Assembly: GCA_907165275.2 (NCBI GenBank)
Contig: OU015665.1
Span: forward strand, 9,176,001 to 9,240,000
DNA: 64,000 nt
Direction of reading: 5' to 3'
From: Zygaena filipendulae
Taxonomy: Eukaryota; Arthropoda; Insecta; Lepidoptera; Zygaenidae
Every line of letters starts with the position of its first letter. Within the stretch, counting starts at the first letter, position 1. The translations under genes and the position numbers were made by a program. The notes under the pieces are model-generated. The model searched no databases. It was not told the DNA's origin and saw only the letters and a program-made list of their open reading frames with translations. Shown piece by piece: positions 31,901 to 46,900 of the stretch.

Positions 31901-34900
31901 AAACTGTGACAGACGCGTGAGACTATTTTATAATATTGTTTTTGGATAAATGAAAACGAGGATTGGTACTGAATGCAGATCTTGAAAGTTGACTGCCAGA
32001 GAATGCCACAATAGCATTAAGTCCGCCCTCTGTACCATATTGTGCAAAAATTTTAAATTAAACAGTAAATGGTTGTTCAATAAGTACCTAGGTTCCTTTG
32101 ATTTTTCTGAGAGTACCTATGTAGTTATAGGTTCAGTTATTGGGTAGGTATCCTGGTTTATTTTTGTCTCAATTTGTCAAAAAGTTAACAATGAATTCCC
32201 GATCTTCATGCAGGCATCAGCTGGTGTAATATAAAAAAATGTAATTATCAATTATCACTTTATACAACGTCCACTTGCGACGACAGTGTCACATCGCAAA
32301 AACCTCGATTTTATAGAAAACGCGAAACGAGTTTCATTAAAGCAAAAAAAAAATATCCTTCGATATATCACAGTGGACGACAAAGTATGTACATTTCACT
32401 ATCTCCAACAAAGCATATACATATAAAAAAAAACTGTAACACTGTCTTACTGTTGTCGTTACACATGGAGTCAAAATAAAGCCATTGTTTTACACGTCAT
32501 GTAGACGACACAGCAGACTTCACACAATTTGCGTGTATCATATACACGGTGCCCTGCCACCATCTCTATATCCAGTCGTATTATAACCTCACATCAAAAT
32601 AGGCATGATGCCGGGGTATTATGTCCGTCAGTTGGATAATAAAAAAATAATAGACACGTACATTTCGCTTTTTTGAATTATTGATAAAATAATATCTTCT
32701 TAGATGAAACGCATTAAAGTTTAGGAGTGGAGGCGTGTGATCCTACCAATATTATAAATGTGCAAGTGTGGATGTGTGGATGTTGGATATTTGGATGTTT
32801 GGATGTTTGTTACTCAATCACGCAAAAACGGCTGCACGGATTTGGATGAAATTTGGCATGCACGTTGTCAGGGGCACAGTGAAGGACATAGGGTACTTTT
32901 TATCCCGGAATTCCCGCAGGAGCTCTGAAATTACCGCGGGTGAAACCGCGGGGCTCAGCTAGTATATTAATATTAGTATAATCCTACTAATATTATAAAT
33001 GTGAAAGTGTGGATGTTTGAATGCTTAGATGTTTGGACGTTTGTTACTTAACCACGCAAAAACGGCTGCACGGATTTGGATGAAATTTGGCATGCACGTT
33101 TTCAGGGGCACAGTGAAGGACATAGGGTACTTTTTATCCCGGAATTCCCGTGGGAACTCTGAAATTACCACGGATGAAACCGCGGGGCACAGCTAGTAAA
33201 AAAATAATAGACACGTACATTTCTCTTTTTTGAATCATTGAAAAAATATCTTCTTAGATAGAACGCATTAAATTTTAGGAGTGGAGGGGTGTCGACTCAT
33301 TGTATCGCCGTTATTTATTGATTACGTAAAAAAAGGAAAAATATGAGTTCAATATTTTTTATTTATTAATCTACATGATAGATGACAATGATTTTGTCAT
33401 CTAGCCCATTACGTCCACTTAAATAGGGTACTTGCATGAAATTCATTATAAGAAATTGTGTCAATATTTCAAAAATAGAGCCTTAGAAAAGCGTTATCGT
33501 GAAAGATTTACTAAAAAGATTTCAATAGTTTCCAAAATATTCAACTTTTAATTTTGTGAAACGGAACGTTGCAACGAAACACCAATCACAGCCAAGCTTA
33601 ACACATGACGTCACTTTTATTTTTTTAGGAAACATTTACCTCTTTCAGAGAAGGCAAAAGAAACTAAGTGCATACAGTCAACGCATATTTTCCATTTTCT
33701 GAAGTTTTTTTACTTTAAAATGTATCGGTAACATGCATTTTGATTCTTTACTGGAACTTTTGGAAGTAAATCGACACAGTTCAACCTTAATTTCGCTTTT
33801 GGATATTGAAGTTATCTGTCTGTCAATGTCACATGACCCTGTCAATACGACAGTGACATTTCTATCACAGATTAAGAAGGCGTAATTTTGAACAAGTGAC
33901 GTCATTCCGCGTTTCGGCGGTAAGGTTTAAAGTAGGAACTTTGAAATGCTCTATTTCATTAATTTATGCATATATTTTTTTTCTTTTTCTTGCTTTGTTT
34001 AAGTAGGCCTTATATCTTTAAAATAGACTGAAAAAAAAATTCATGCAAGTACCCTAGTTTGTATTAGGTAATGTAAATTGGTGAAAAAATCAACAAAAGA
34101 TTATGGGTTTTTTTAATTACACCCTCGGATTAAAGAACTACACCCTCAGAAATTATATATATCCTTTTCACATTAGGGGTGAGTTATCAAGACTTGGTTT
34201 TCATGACTACAGGGTGTCGCTTTAGTGTGGTCATTTCCAAAAACCCTTTTTAAGGGCTTGGTTTGCTTATAAAAAGAAATTTCCTTTCTAGATCCAGTAG
34301 GGGTTGAAGACTCGACATATTATTATATAATTTCATGTATAAATTATGATATTATTGACTTTTAATACCTAATTACCTACTTTATTTAACCTAACGAAAC
34401 CTTTCCATAAGCGTTTTTATGACAAGCACTGTAAATTAGGACTTTTAAAAAATTACGTAATAACTAGGTACCTACTAATACATATCACACCAACCTAAAA
34501 ACAAAGTTTCAATTCTTCAAAAATATTCTTTGGGCAAACTGAAAAAAAAAAACACTTAAAGATCTTAAAAGATATATCGAATTTAAATAGGTTCGAAAAA
34601 AAAAGGAAATCTTTAATGTAACAACTGTCCGTCCACCATTCAGACTAGACAAATTGGATATAGGTGACATGTTGGCAGATACCATTTGTAACATGTCTAA
34701 AACGGCCAGGTTTTGAATAAAACCTAGACTATTTTGTATGGGCACTAGGAGTTTTAGACGCGAAATTATACAGGAGGGCAATGCGATGCAATACAGTCAT
34801 CTGCAAATGTGAATAAATGTATAATAACAAATTAAACCTCAGCAGTTGTTACTATTTGCAGGCGGCGTATCGACTGTATGGAGTCCTTATTAACATAATA

Positions 34901-37900
34901 TGCTTGACGCTTTTTTCTATGTAGCAACTTAGGGAACACACACTGATATCGTTTCTGTACTAATAATCGACCTAGTAGGTATATGGTCTATCTAATTCAT
35001 TCAGTAGTTTTGGGGATCAGCATGAATAAACTGACAAATGAAAAGATTGCCTCTAGCAATAAGGCCGCCTTTTGCTCTGTATTTACTTGTTATCTGTCTT
35101 AGTTTTTATTTTCTCTTCTGGGGCAATAAAGCATATTTGATTTGATTGATTTGATTTGAAAATCTTAATTATTTTTTTTTTGTGTTCGGAATTTCTGATA
35201 CTCTTTTATCGCCCCTTCTCGAATTGAAGTAAAACTTGAATAACTACTGTACCCCGCGGTTTCAGCCGCGTGGTTTCAGAATTCCCGCAGAAACTCCCAA
35301 TTTTCTTTAATGCAAACCTTCCCTGAACTTTCACAAATATTTCAAGATCAAAATTAGCCAAATCGGTCCAGCCATTCTCGAGTTTCAGCCAGACAAACGA
35401 ACAGCAATTCATTGTATACTTATTTAATTAATACTTAAAGACGTATCAATGTACCAACATGCACGTGAATTTTACAATTTTATACAATAAGTAATTGTTA
35501 CTCGCGGTTTCACCTGCGTCAGTTTTGGAGTTCCCGTTGGAATTCCGGGATACAAAGTAGCTAAATATCGTCTTTATACCACAGAAAACGTGTTTTCAAA
35601 AATTCATGATAATCGGTTGAGTTACACCGTAAAGCGTAAAAAAGTAACAAACAATCTCACATTCGCATTTATGATATCGGTTACGATAGCACCGTTTGTG
35701 TTTGTAGTTGTATGTGTGGCGACCTCCACGCCACAAGTCAAAGAACTAAGATAGCAACGCGTATAACGAAAATCCTGAATCGCGCTAACGAAGTTTTCGC
35801 GTCTCGACTCTCGATCTACTGTCGGAGCCGCGGTTCCCCAGGCATGCCACCTCGCCCGGCGGGAAGTTTCCCCTTTGGTGGCAGTCGAGCCATATCACCT
35901 ACGCCGCTCCCACTACATGTGTATCGGTCTGCTACGCCAGGCTCAGGTTCGATTCCCGAATCAGTGCACACATTTGTGTGTTGAAAATTTGTGTGCACCC
36001 TGACCGACACTCACACACTTTGCTGATCTATATCCTTACGTAGTCTAATGGTAAGCACCTATAGCTATTGTATTTTACTGGTAAGCTTAGATGTTACGAA
36101 ACCCACGGTATGGTAATGTGGCTACTAAAATGTCGCACGCCTTTTTGGCGCCGCACTAGGTATATTATATACATAATATGAATGTACCTATGTAACCGCA
36201 CGCTCTGACCTCGCAGGCGTGCGCCGCGGCAGATCAATCCACACTGTGCATTACATTAAAATACTTAAAGGTTGCCTTGAAAAGATTGCCTCTAGCAATA
36301 AGGCCGCCTTTTGCTCTGTATTTACTTTTTATCTGTCTTACCGCCGCACTCAGAGTCGACTTTAATGATTACTTAGTTAAGTATAGATTTTTAAAACAAA
36401 ACTGCCGCAATCAGACAAGTTTAATAAATTTATATTAATTGGCATTTAACTAATTAAGTTACATCTCATTAAATGCCAATTAACATTAATTTACTGAACG
36501 TCTCTGATTTCGGCAGTTTTGTTTTAAAAATCTATACTTAACTAAGTAATCATTAAAGTCGACTCTGAGTGCGGCGGTTAGTTTTTATTTTCTCTTCTGG
36601 GGCAATAAAGCATATTTGATTTGATTTGATTTGATACTTAATCACCTCTAAATAGCCGTGATTCCGATAACAATCAATCGATAATTGCAAATATGCTTAA
36701 ATTTTTTATTATAAAACTTAAATCCTACTAATATTATAAATGTGAAAGTACTAAGGCTAAACGGATTTGAATGAAATTTGGCATGTACGTTGTCAGGAGT
36801 ACAGAGAAGGACATAAGGTAATTTTTAGTCCGGAATTGCCGCGGGAACTGCGAAATTACCGCGGGTGAAACCGCGGGGTACAGCTAGTAAATAACACAGA
36901 CATTATCAGCGACACCTGCATGGTCTAAAACTCCAGAGCTTGTGCTACAAGGACCAGACAAGATTTTATAATCGCGAAAGTGAGTTGTTTGTTACGCTTT
37001 CGCGGCTTAACTACTCAACCGATCGTTATGAAGTTTTGCATATATGTAGGTATGTATGCATGTACTCATGTGCATTTTGTGCATTTTTTGCATAATACAG
37101 GTTGTCAGGGGTGCACGATAGGATACAGAGTTGTACTTCATCTCGGAATCACCGCGGGATCTCCGAAATTAACGCCGGTGAGAATATTACCTATTATTCA
37201 GCATATTCTGCGGTTGCCGACGTGCAAATGTTATTGATTCGTATCAAATTGGCAGGCAAACAGTAGTTGGTATTAACTGGGCACGTGCCCGGCATGGAAC
37301 CCTTGTGGCTTGACCTCTGATAGAGAGGCTTGAATTCTATCATGGCGTCCATGACTGAATAATTTTTTGTGATTTGAGATAATTTTAATATTATTTATAA
37401 GTAAATAATCTACAACTAAATCGGTATCAACTATAATGACGTTAGTTTAACCCATAATAATATTTTTTCTTTTTTTCATTGAAATATAGCGTATTTATCT
37501 TATACCTACATGAGTTAGGTATTAAATGTAGAATTGGATTAAAATCAAAATCGATAAGTTTTGATATAATTAAGTTCCACAACGACTGAGAAGATTCCTC
37601 AACAAAGCCGAATGTGTGAAGTCGGAGTAAAAAAGGTCCGAACAGTTTCCCGGATGTGGCAGTCGTTCACAAAAACAAAACTGGTAACTCTATTAACTGG
37701 TTTGCCTTAGCGCCAAGCGCCTTATAAATTAGGCAGATATTTTAATGTTTACATTTAAGTATTATTATGGTATCCAGTTCTGTTGGTGATTTAGAGAATT
37801 TGAATTTAAAAAAAAAATATGACAATAATGTGTCGCTCCGTATGCATAATAATATGTATTATGTTGATCCAGACGAGAATGCGATTACTCGAGGCCTCGG

Positions 37901-40900
37901 CGCACTAGAGCGTACAATTACGACTTAGGACAAACAATGCAACGCGCGAGATTCACTCACACCGAACGATCGATTTTTATTACGATAAAGATTGTATCAA
38001 ATGCACTTTTGTGGTATTACACAACTCTCAATTTTTAAATTTTATTTAAGAAATAAAAATATTTTTAGGATTTAAAACTTCTCCAATTTTTACTGCACCG
38101 CGACCAACGGCTCACCGTCCATTAAATTTAAAATCATTCGCGGACCATATTTTGGCTTTTGCAGACCACTGATGGTCCAACACGGACCACTGGTTGCTAT
38201 ACTTAAAGGATATTAAAGTGTGAAAAAAGAAAGACTACAAGAAAAACTTCTTATAGCCAAAAACTAGGTATATTCTTTCGCTTATAGATAATAAATAATT
38301 AATTCCAAAAAAGGCAGGTAAACTTTGTACCTATAACAATAACAACTAAAAATAATGAATGCAATTTAGGCGGTTCATAGTCACGGTTCAAGTAAAACAT
38401 ATTTAATAATAATAAAATAAATCGATCTGTGAATAAGTCAATGAATTACAGCTTTTTTTAAAAGTCAGCCATCTCTAAACTATTAAGAAATGGCTGACTT
38501 TTGGTGATAGGTATTTGATGGCAAAATTTGTAGCTATAGTTTTGAAATATATTCTTGGCCAGCGATCTACTTTACATTTAATTTAGTGATTTTTCCGAAA
38601 TGATTTTATTTAATAATTATCTAGGCAATAATAAATTCACATTTCTAATTAGTTACAAAGATCCTTTAAATAATTATAGTTAATAACTATTATTTTAAAT
38701 AATTGACTATTAATACATTATAAATTATTTATTCCGAGCATATACCTTATATTAATTCTTGATTGGGTGTTAGATTAACTTTATATGAATTTATGTATTT
38801 GTATCAAATAAAGAAGAATATTGCGTAATATTGTTTATATTAATGTCGAATTTTCAACCAATTGTTAATTAATTAATAGATATTTTAATTGCCTCAATTA
38901 TCAACTTAATAGGCCGTATTAATTATGAAAACTAATGGAAATGATATCACACCAAAACAGTTCGCTGTCCAGCAGCCCCCTGAGTCACAAAACAAAATTT
39001 GATTTACAAAATCTGATTAAAGTTGGATACTTTAATCAGATTTTGTGAAAATCTCTGACCCCGTACCGAAAACCCCCCCTCGACCAAATCCTTGATCCGC
39101 GCCGGAAGACTTGAGGAATTGTTTACAAAAATCAGATTATCACAGTTCGAATTACAAGAACCTAACAACAAAAATCAAATACCTTACGACCCTTGACCCT
39201 TGACCATGTTTACTTACTTTATACAAATTTCTTTCTTAAATTTTAATAAATAAATATATCTTAAAAATATGCATTTGTGAGTCTTCTTTTTTTTGAACTT
39301 ACGCAACCCTTATTAGCGTGAGAACCTTTCTTTTGATGCATTTTAATCGATTAATAAATAAATAAATGAATAAATATTAATTACTAGCTGTGCCCCGCGG
39401 TTTCACCCGCGGTAATTTCGAAGTTCCCGCGGAAATTTCGGGATAAAAGTACCCTATGTCCTTCTCTGTACCCCTGACAACGTGCATGCCCAATTTCATC
39501 CTAATCCGTTCAGCCATTTTTGCGTGATTGAGTAACAAAAATCCAAACATCTAAACATCCACACTTTCACATTTATAATATTAGTAGGATTATGTAAAGC
39601 TTTTTATTTAAATAAAAGAAATACTGAGCTAAATAGGTACCCCTGCACAATGATGAGCAGTATTTGGGATTGTGTTATTTATTACTTTATTTTCAACTTT
39701 ATGTTTTTAACTTTATGTGTAACGGACTATTTCAAATTTTATGTTATTAACAAAATATCAAAATTTCCGTATTATGGTTATGTGTTACTTTTAGAAGACC
39801 CTTAAGCGTTCGTATTTGAAACGATACTCACATAATTACGCATTTTAATAAAAGCTACAAAAATATTTTTCCAATAAGCAAGTTTTTGCGATTCGACTCA
39901 TTTTAGCAGGCTGGGTTGAGTCGTAAAGTCAGCAAGCTCAGTAGTAGAGTCGTAACGAAAAATCTTTTTTTTTTTTTTGTGAGTAACGACTAACGATTAG
40001 CAGTCCTGTCCACTGCCATCTGTCAGCCGCATGTCACGCGAGCTGTCAATCGTTTTTCGGGGTCTTCTAACGGCGCAACCGAGGCACAACGAAACAACAA
40101 TTATTTTATTATTGATTTTTGACATCTGTTACATAAACTATTAGTATTAGTATACGTATTAGTATCGCTGATACTGGTAGTTTAAAACATATGTATTGTT
40201 TGTGTATTTTTTTTGTTATCTACAAAGATAATAGACATCACCCTCTGATTTCTCAATTTATATAACAGATACTATGATGTTGCCTGTGGTTTCAGCTGCA
40301 TTATTTAGATAATTTCCAGGAAATTAATTTCATAGATTCAAACCAAATGTCTAGTCATAATATAGTGAAAGAAATATCGAAAATCGTTCAAAGGATATCT
40401 TGGGAATCCCAAAATAAATACTAGTTTAATCGCGGGAAATAGCTTGTTAATATAATTAATATTATAATTATGAGAATTAAGACATCTTTAACTTTCTAAA
40501 CCGAATATAGCCAAGATTAACAAGTCTTAATTATTAATTAGACCTTCCTATCGGTCTAAAGACAGCCGTATTCGAAAAGCGAGCCATTCAACTGTGGGGT
40601 CAGCAGAAAGGTTAGACTAGAAAGTCTCTATCTCGAAATGCATTCGGAATAAGTTTATTTTTCTCACAGTTATCTACAGCCTGGGCTGCCTGCCTGTAAT
40701 TGGGGGTGGTTTTTTATGCAATTTGATATTATAAAAATTGTACTAACACTCTTGTTTATTGTAAACTTGATGCGGTCTCAAAAGTTTTTGTTTTCTTTTT
40801 CTGTCTATCTGATGAGTGCCACAAGCTACTTGAGAGCGTATCAAGTACGAGTAATCAATAGCATTTATAAATATAGGCCTATAAGTACCTATTGGTTGAC

Positions 40901-43900
40901 CTTACTTAATCTGAAATTACAAGGTGGCTACAGGATATTTTATTGGATTACTAGCTGTTCCTCGCGGTTTCACTCGCAGTAAGGAGTCCCCGCGAGAATT
41001 CCAGGATAAAAATTACCCTATATGTCCTTTTCTGTGGCCCTGACAAGGTGTATGCAAAATTTCATAATGATTGGTTGATTTGGTCACAATGATTTCATAA
41101 TTGTTTGTCTCAACAGACATAAAAGTGTAACAAACAAACGAACAAACCAGCAAAAAAACTCACTTTCAATTTTATAATAGTAAGAAGATACGTATGCTGA
41201 TTCTAATATTCCAAATTAGGTACCCATATCTAACTATTTAGTATTTAAAATTTCTTTTTTCCATAGTTTTCCTTCCCCAAATTCGTCATCAGTTCGTCTC
41301 TTTTTTATGACTTAAGTGTAGGTATGCGAGCACTCATGTAACGCACGCGATAATTTTCAACAACACGGCTGGTTTGTTGGCGTTTTGTTTCCTCGCAAAC
41401 ATAGGCATCGATGTTTTAACGATTGGCAAATATTTTGAAACTGCATGCGTTTTGTTCACGTGGATCTGCCAACACTGGCAGGCAGCACGTGTAATACGGC
41501 TAACTACTTATGGACGTAGATAAGCAATAACATGTTAACCCACAAAATTAAGTTATTGATTCAGAAAGATTTATTGAGAGTTAGGGAACGTTTTTTAGTT
41601 AGGTGTTTACCTTATTACATTGTTTAAATATGTAACTAAATATTGAACATGAAAAATATTGATACAAAATGGCGCTCCTACTTTTAAAACACGATTTACT
41701 CAAAATTTCTCCAGTGTGGGTTAACACACTATTGCTTATCTATGTCCTTATGTGCCATACGCGTGCGATCCATAGATATCATATAGATTCAACCAGAGAC
41801 ATAGATATTAGATAATATCTTATCTTAATCTTATCTTCTTAATATCTAATCTAATCTAATATATACAAATCACGTGTCACGTTGTTTGTCCGCGATGAAC
41901 TCCGAAACTACCGAACGGATTTTGATAAAATTTTGCAACCATTTATAATATGGTCCAACTTAAAAGATAGGATAGTTTTTATCCCGGAATTCCCGCGGGA
42001 ACTGAAGGACATAGAGTACCCGTTTTTCCCGCAACCTCCGCGGGAACTCCGAAATTACCGCGGATGAAATCGCGGGGGACAGCTAGTTACATATAATATT
42101 ACATTTGGACGCAGATAAGCAATAACATGTTAACCCACAAAATTGAGTTATTGATACAACTGATTGATTTATTGAGATTAAGATAACGTTTTTTAATTAT
42201 GTGTTTACCTTATTACATTGTTTAAACTTGTAACAAAATGTTGAACATAAAAAATGTTGTCACAAAATGGCGCTATAATTTTAAAACACGATTGTTTTCC
42301 AGTTTGGGTTAACACACTATTGCTTCTATTGCTTATCTATGTCCATTTATAAGGTTACATTTAAAATTCCGTTCGAAAAAGCAAAAAACCAATCGATGAT
42401 TGCGTGTGGTGAAATCACAAGACACCGAGAGACCTTGTAAGCTGTTTCCACCATGCTTGTAATTCTATGACTCCACGTACGCTGAATGCGGTTCTATGCC
42501 TATAATAAATTCTATGGATTCAATTCAACCATTGATTCAACTATTTATTGAACTCCTTAAAAAAATAAACGATATTAGCATATCTATTTAAAAACAAGGG
42601 GCATAATCGCACAAAATAGGCAGTTATATCGCTCAATGCAATATCTTCCAGACAAGCAAGGAAATTGTACATATTCTATTGCTGTTGTTTATAGTTTTGA
42701 TATTTTTAATTAATTTTATGCATATCGACATAGGTTTGCCTGGGATTGAATGCTCGACAAAGACATTCTATTCGAACATTTCACCAATAGGCTCCCCCGA
42801 CAATTGAGTATCCGAGGTCAAAATACTAACAAATCATTAGCTAGCGATATCATCATTAGGTAGGTGGAAGATGAATCCGTCTGCGATATGATTTTTTGTT
42901 CGCATCTCCTCACTTCATACCGAACTCGCATACCGAACGCGAAATATTACGACATCGGGAAATCCCATACCTACTTGTTATACAAAACAAAGTCTTGCGA
43001 TCGCTCGAACACACAAATAGTCGCAAACTTGACAAAAAATAAAAGTACCTAAGCATGGATGAAAGACGTGTTAAGACACAAAAAATATTCCTTTAGAAGT
43101 ATCTACGCATGGTTGATTCCTTGTCACGATCGATCTGAATTTAAAATTTTCCGAATCCCGAGTGTGAAAAAAAAAAAAAAAAAAAAACACTGAAAACAAA
43201 TTCGAATTTTGAAAATTTCTATTTTGTTTCTTTTTCTTACACAATCCTTACTAATATTATAAATTTTAATGCGAAAATGGGTTTATTTGTTTGTCACGCT
43301 TTCACGCCTCAACCGATCATCATCATTTTGCATACACGGTGTCACGGGTACAGGGAAGGACATAGGGTACTTTTATCCCGGAATTCCCGCGGGAACTCCG
43401 AAAGTTTTTTTTTTGAGATCACTTTTTTCGTCCCATATCAATTGTTGACATTGATGAACAGAATTTGACGATAAAATACATATGTATAAATAGCTGTGCG
43501 ATTTCAGCCGGGAGTTTAAGGAAAAAGTCTAGGTAGGTATTAAAATATGTATATCCTACGTTTACGCAGCGTAAGCGACGGAAGCTCTCAAAGGCATATT
43601 TTTTTCCCGTTTTTACAACATTTTCCATTGCTGCTCTGCTCCTATTGATGGTACATAGCATGATGTTATATAGCCCATTAACCTTCCTCGATAAATGAAT
43701 TATGCAACACAAAAAGAACTTTTCAATTCTAACCAGTAGTTCCGGAGATTAGCGCGGTAAGCCAACCACAAAAAATAAACAAACTTCAACTTTATATTAT
43801 TAGTATAGATATTAGTTTATAGATACTGATTCCCGGCCACCTGTATAGGACAATATTTGTTTTTATATGGCGGCAATATTTGACATTGACATAAACTAGA

Positions 43901-46900
43901 CTGGTATTAGTGTTACATTATAATAATGCTTATATTCTCGTAAAATAAAACCAGCAATATTTGTCGTCGCTTGCAGTATTTGAATGTTATAAATACATAC
44001 TTTTGCATACCACGCATGACAATACCAAATGTGGCGTCATTCGTCATATAATGACACTTATCTGATATCATCGTAACGCTTGGCTAATTATACACTTGAG
44101 ATTTTTTCTTATAAATTTAAAAAAAAATACAATATTTAAAAATGAACTTTAAATTAATGGTGTTAAATATGTTTTTTAAGATAACCATTTTATATTTAAA
44201 TGCTTTAGATTTTATCTTTATAACATGGATACTCTATCTGGCAAATTTCTTTGCCTTAATGTGGGTCGGCTTTATACTTTTATTTGGTAGCTTATTTCAT
44301 AATATTATCTGGATTTTATTTCGGTCTAGTTACAACTGCCAATCGGTGGTGTGGGTATTAAGAAGTCTTTATGAACATAAATAAAAAAATGCGTGTGTCG
44401 TGGAATACTTGGTTAGAACGAAGTATTTTTTATACTCGTCATTCGTGAAAAGAGGCAAAAATACAAAAAATCTTATTTCGAAAAATTTTGCTGTTTTCCC
44501 GTAGAGCAGCCGTATGACGCCGTGACGGAAAATTAATTTTTACTCCCATCCGTACCGTGTGATAAAGAACTTCGTTCTAAGAATTTGGATAACAGCTCGG
44601 TTTGTGAATTTAGAGATATTTCATATTTCTTCTAGTTACTTTTTAAATTTAAAATTTCACTTTGTTCAAAATATCGCATTTGCTGTAAAAGGCTATGCCT
44701 TTGGTTTTTTGTTTGACGACTGCCGTGCCCCCTAGACAATTTTACTATTTATAAAGTCGTATAAGTAGGTGCTATGCTGTTTTATATCATCAACCATTGT
44801 ATCTTCTTAGTTCTTAATCTAGGCTAGAAAGTTGCCGAGTCTTATTGTGAGCATGTCTTATTAACTTGCAATAATACAGACTATTACCATTACTAATTTT
44901 TCGTAAAACTTTTTAATTTTTAAGCAATTTCGAAAAAGAAGATTCTCAATTCGAATTGGTTTTTTTTTTCAAACAAATGCACCGCTTTCTCTTCTATGTC
45001 GGTAATTAGTTGTATTCAAATATTTGCCGTCGAAAAGAATACGGTTTACAACTTTTACAAGAGTTTTACCCCTTGTTTTTTGTGTAATAAACATCAGCAG
45101 AGATACAGATGTCAAACAGTTGACACAGTCCAAACGATACGCAGTTATTACATTCGGTCCGGACCACATCTGGTCCTTGCTTTGCCACATCTGGCCTCCA
45201 AACAGGGGCTGAGTGACGTCACAACACATTGACATGTGGCGACAAACCGGCCGGTTGTATCGCGACTCCATTATCGGGTAAAAGTTAAGACTTTTTTTTT
45301 CACAAATATTTTGCTATGGAGATAATGATAAATAATTGCTATTAAAAAAGTTCTATATTAATTGGTGTAAAATCGTTCAAAGTTTGTTGACCCTTGTTTT
45401 TATCATTACATAGACATTTGAGGTATCCTCAAATGAAGATTACTTTTATACGAGTTGAATTCGATACGGTTTTATATTATGTGTTTATTAAGCGATCCTT
45501 TGATATTTATGCAAATGAAGTACCTAACTTATGTTTAACGAACGGAAATAAAATTGGATAAAAATGAGCTTTTTATCATATTTACGATAAAACATCTATG
45601 TAACTCATTTGTATTCATACCGCAGTTATCCTGAGATTCGAGTTTTATCACAATACTGGCTGGTGCCATTGAAGTATATGTACTGGCGTACGTCAGAACA
45701 TATACTTCAATGGCTGGTGCCTGCAGTTTCACCCGTGTGAATTCTGGAATTCTCTCAGGAACTCTTTATATCAAGAACCTTCGCGGACGTACATAGTACA
45801 ACCCACCAAAGTTTCATCACAATCGCATCAATGGTTTAGGAACGCATAGAGGACAAACATACAAACATTCGTTTTTATATCATAATGATATATCTATTGT
45901 ATAATCACTCCTAATTTCTTAAAAAAAAACCTTACAAACATAATAATTAATGCACTCAATATCCGAATCAATATAATATACCACCTAAAAAAACGCAGAA
46001 AAACTGAACCTTATACCAATCTCACGCGACCCCCCGCTGAACATGTGAACAAACATTCATAATTTTAAACACTCCATTGTAACTCTTATTTCAATGACAC
46101 TAGAGATTATAACTGCATATAAAGAATAGCAACCGTAACTTGGCTACGCAACACACTTGTCTCAAAGGGTGTAACCCTTGTAACATGTGTAACCCTTATG
46201 GGATTTGTTTTAGCCCCCTTTGTTTTTAAACTTGTTGATTAATAGATTAGAGGTTTTTTTTTCATATTGTCACACATTTTTTGACAGCGTAGCGTTTAAA
46301 CTTTTAAATTATCTCATTAGTTGCATGTGTGTTCCTTATCTTTACTATTATAAATGTCACGCCTCAACAGCTCAACCGATCATCATGAAATTTTGCATAC
46401 ACGTTCCCGCAGGATCTATGAAATTAACGCGAGTGAAACCGCGGGGAACAGCTAAAGTATGAAATATGGGAATTAAAATTTTTTTGTGGATACAACTGCT
46501 AATTTTTTTTTTATTTGACACGTTTCGATAATAGTGGTTTTGAACACCCGTCATTTTTAACTTTATACCTAACCTCATTAAGTTAATTACATTAGGTATA
46601 TTTTATAAGTAGGTACTTAGAACAAAATCTCTTAATACTTTGAAAAATAAACGTCAGGCGGTGAAGATGACAATGACCTCTATCAATACTGAGTTGATGA
46701 AGAACTACATTACATAATAAAGACTACATAAAAGTTGTTGGTCGATCCCTGCAAAGTAATGAAGCAAGTACCTAGTAAAGTAAAGTAGGTAACTAGCCTT
46801 GCAAAGTAGAAGGATGAAACAGGCAGAGCAGCAAGCAATTTGACTAAATACATAAGAATTTTATAACTTGACCGACTCCAAACTGATTAGGTAGAGCTCC

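Larger units (their letters stand above)
32622..33400 (+). mobile_element. TGACGTCA-family MITE split and duplicated around two Helitron-like copies
   Basis: TCCGTCAGTTGGATAATAAA opens the MITE. The segment AATAATAGACACGTACATTT .. GTTTAGGAGTGGAGG occurs at 32640-32737 and again at 33203-33292. Between them are the elements at 32741 and 32982. The MITE then continues with TCATTGTATCGCCG and TTACGTAAAAAAAG. Confidence 0.7.

Noticed and set aside
32741..33196. Open frames of 60-90 codons seen in many Helitron-like copies
   Set aside because: The frames come from the GC-rich right end of the element, differ between copies and orientation, and have no domain.
35946..35958. tRNA gene or SINE promoter from a GGTTCGATTCC B box
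   Set aside because: No acceptable A box or cloverleaf stems at the right spacing, so it is kept only as a low-confidence SINE-like patch.
38459..38503. MicroRNA hairpin
   Set aside because: Arms of only 13 perfect pairs with no flanking lower stem. Nothing distinguishes it from a small foldback repeat.
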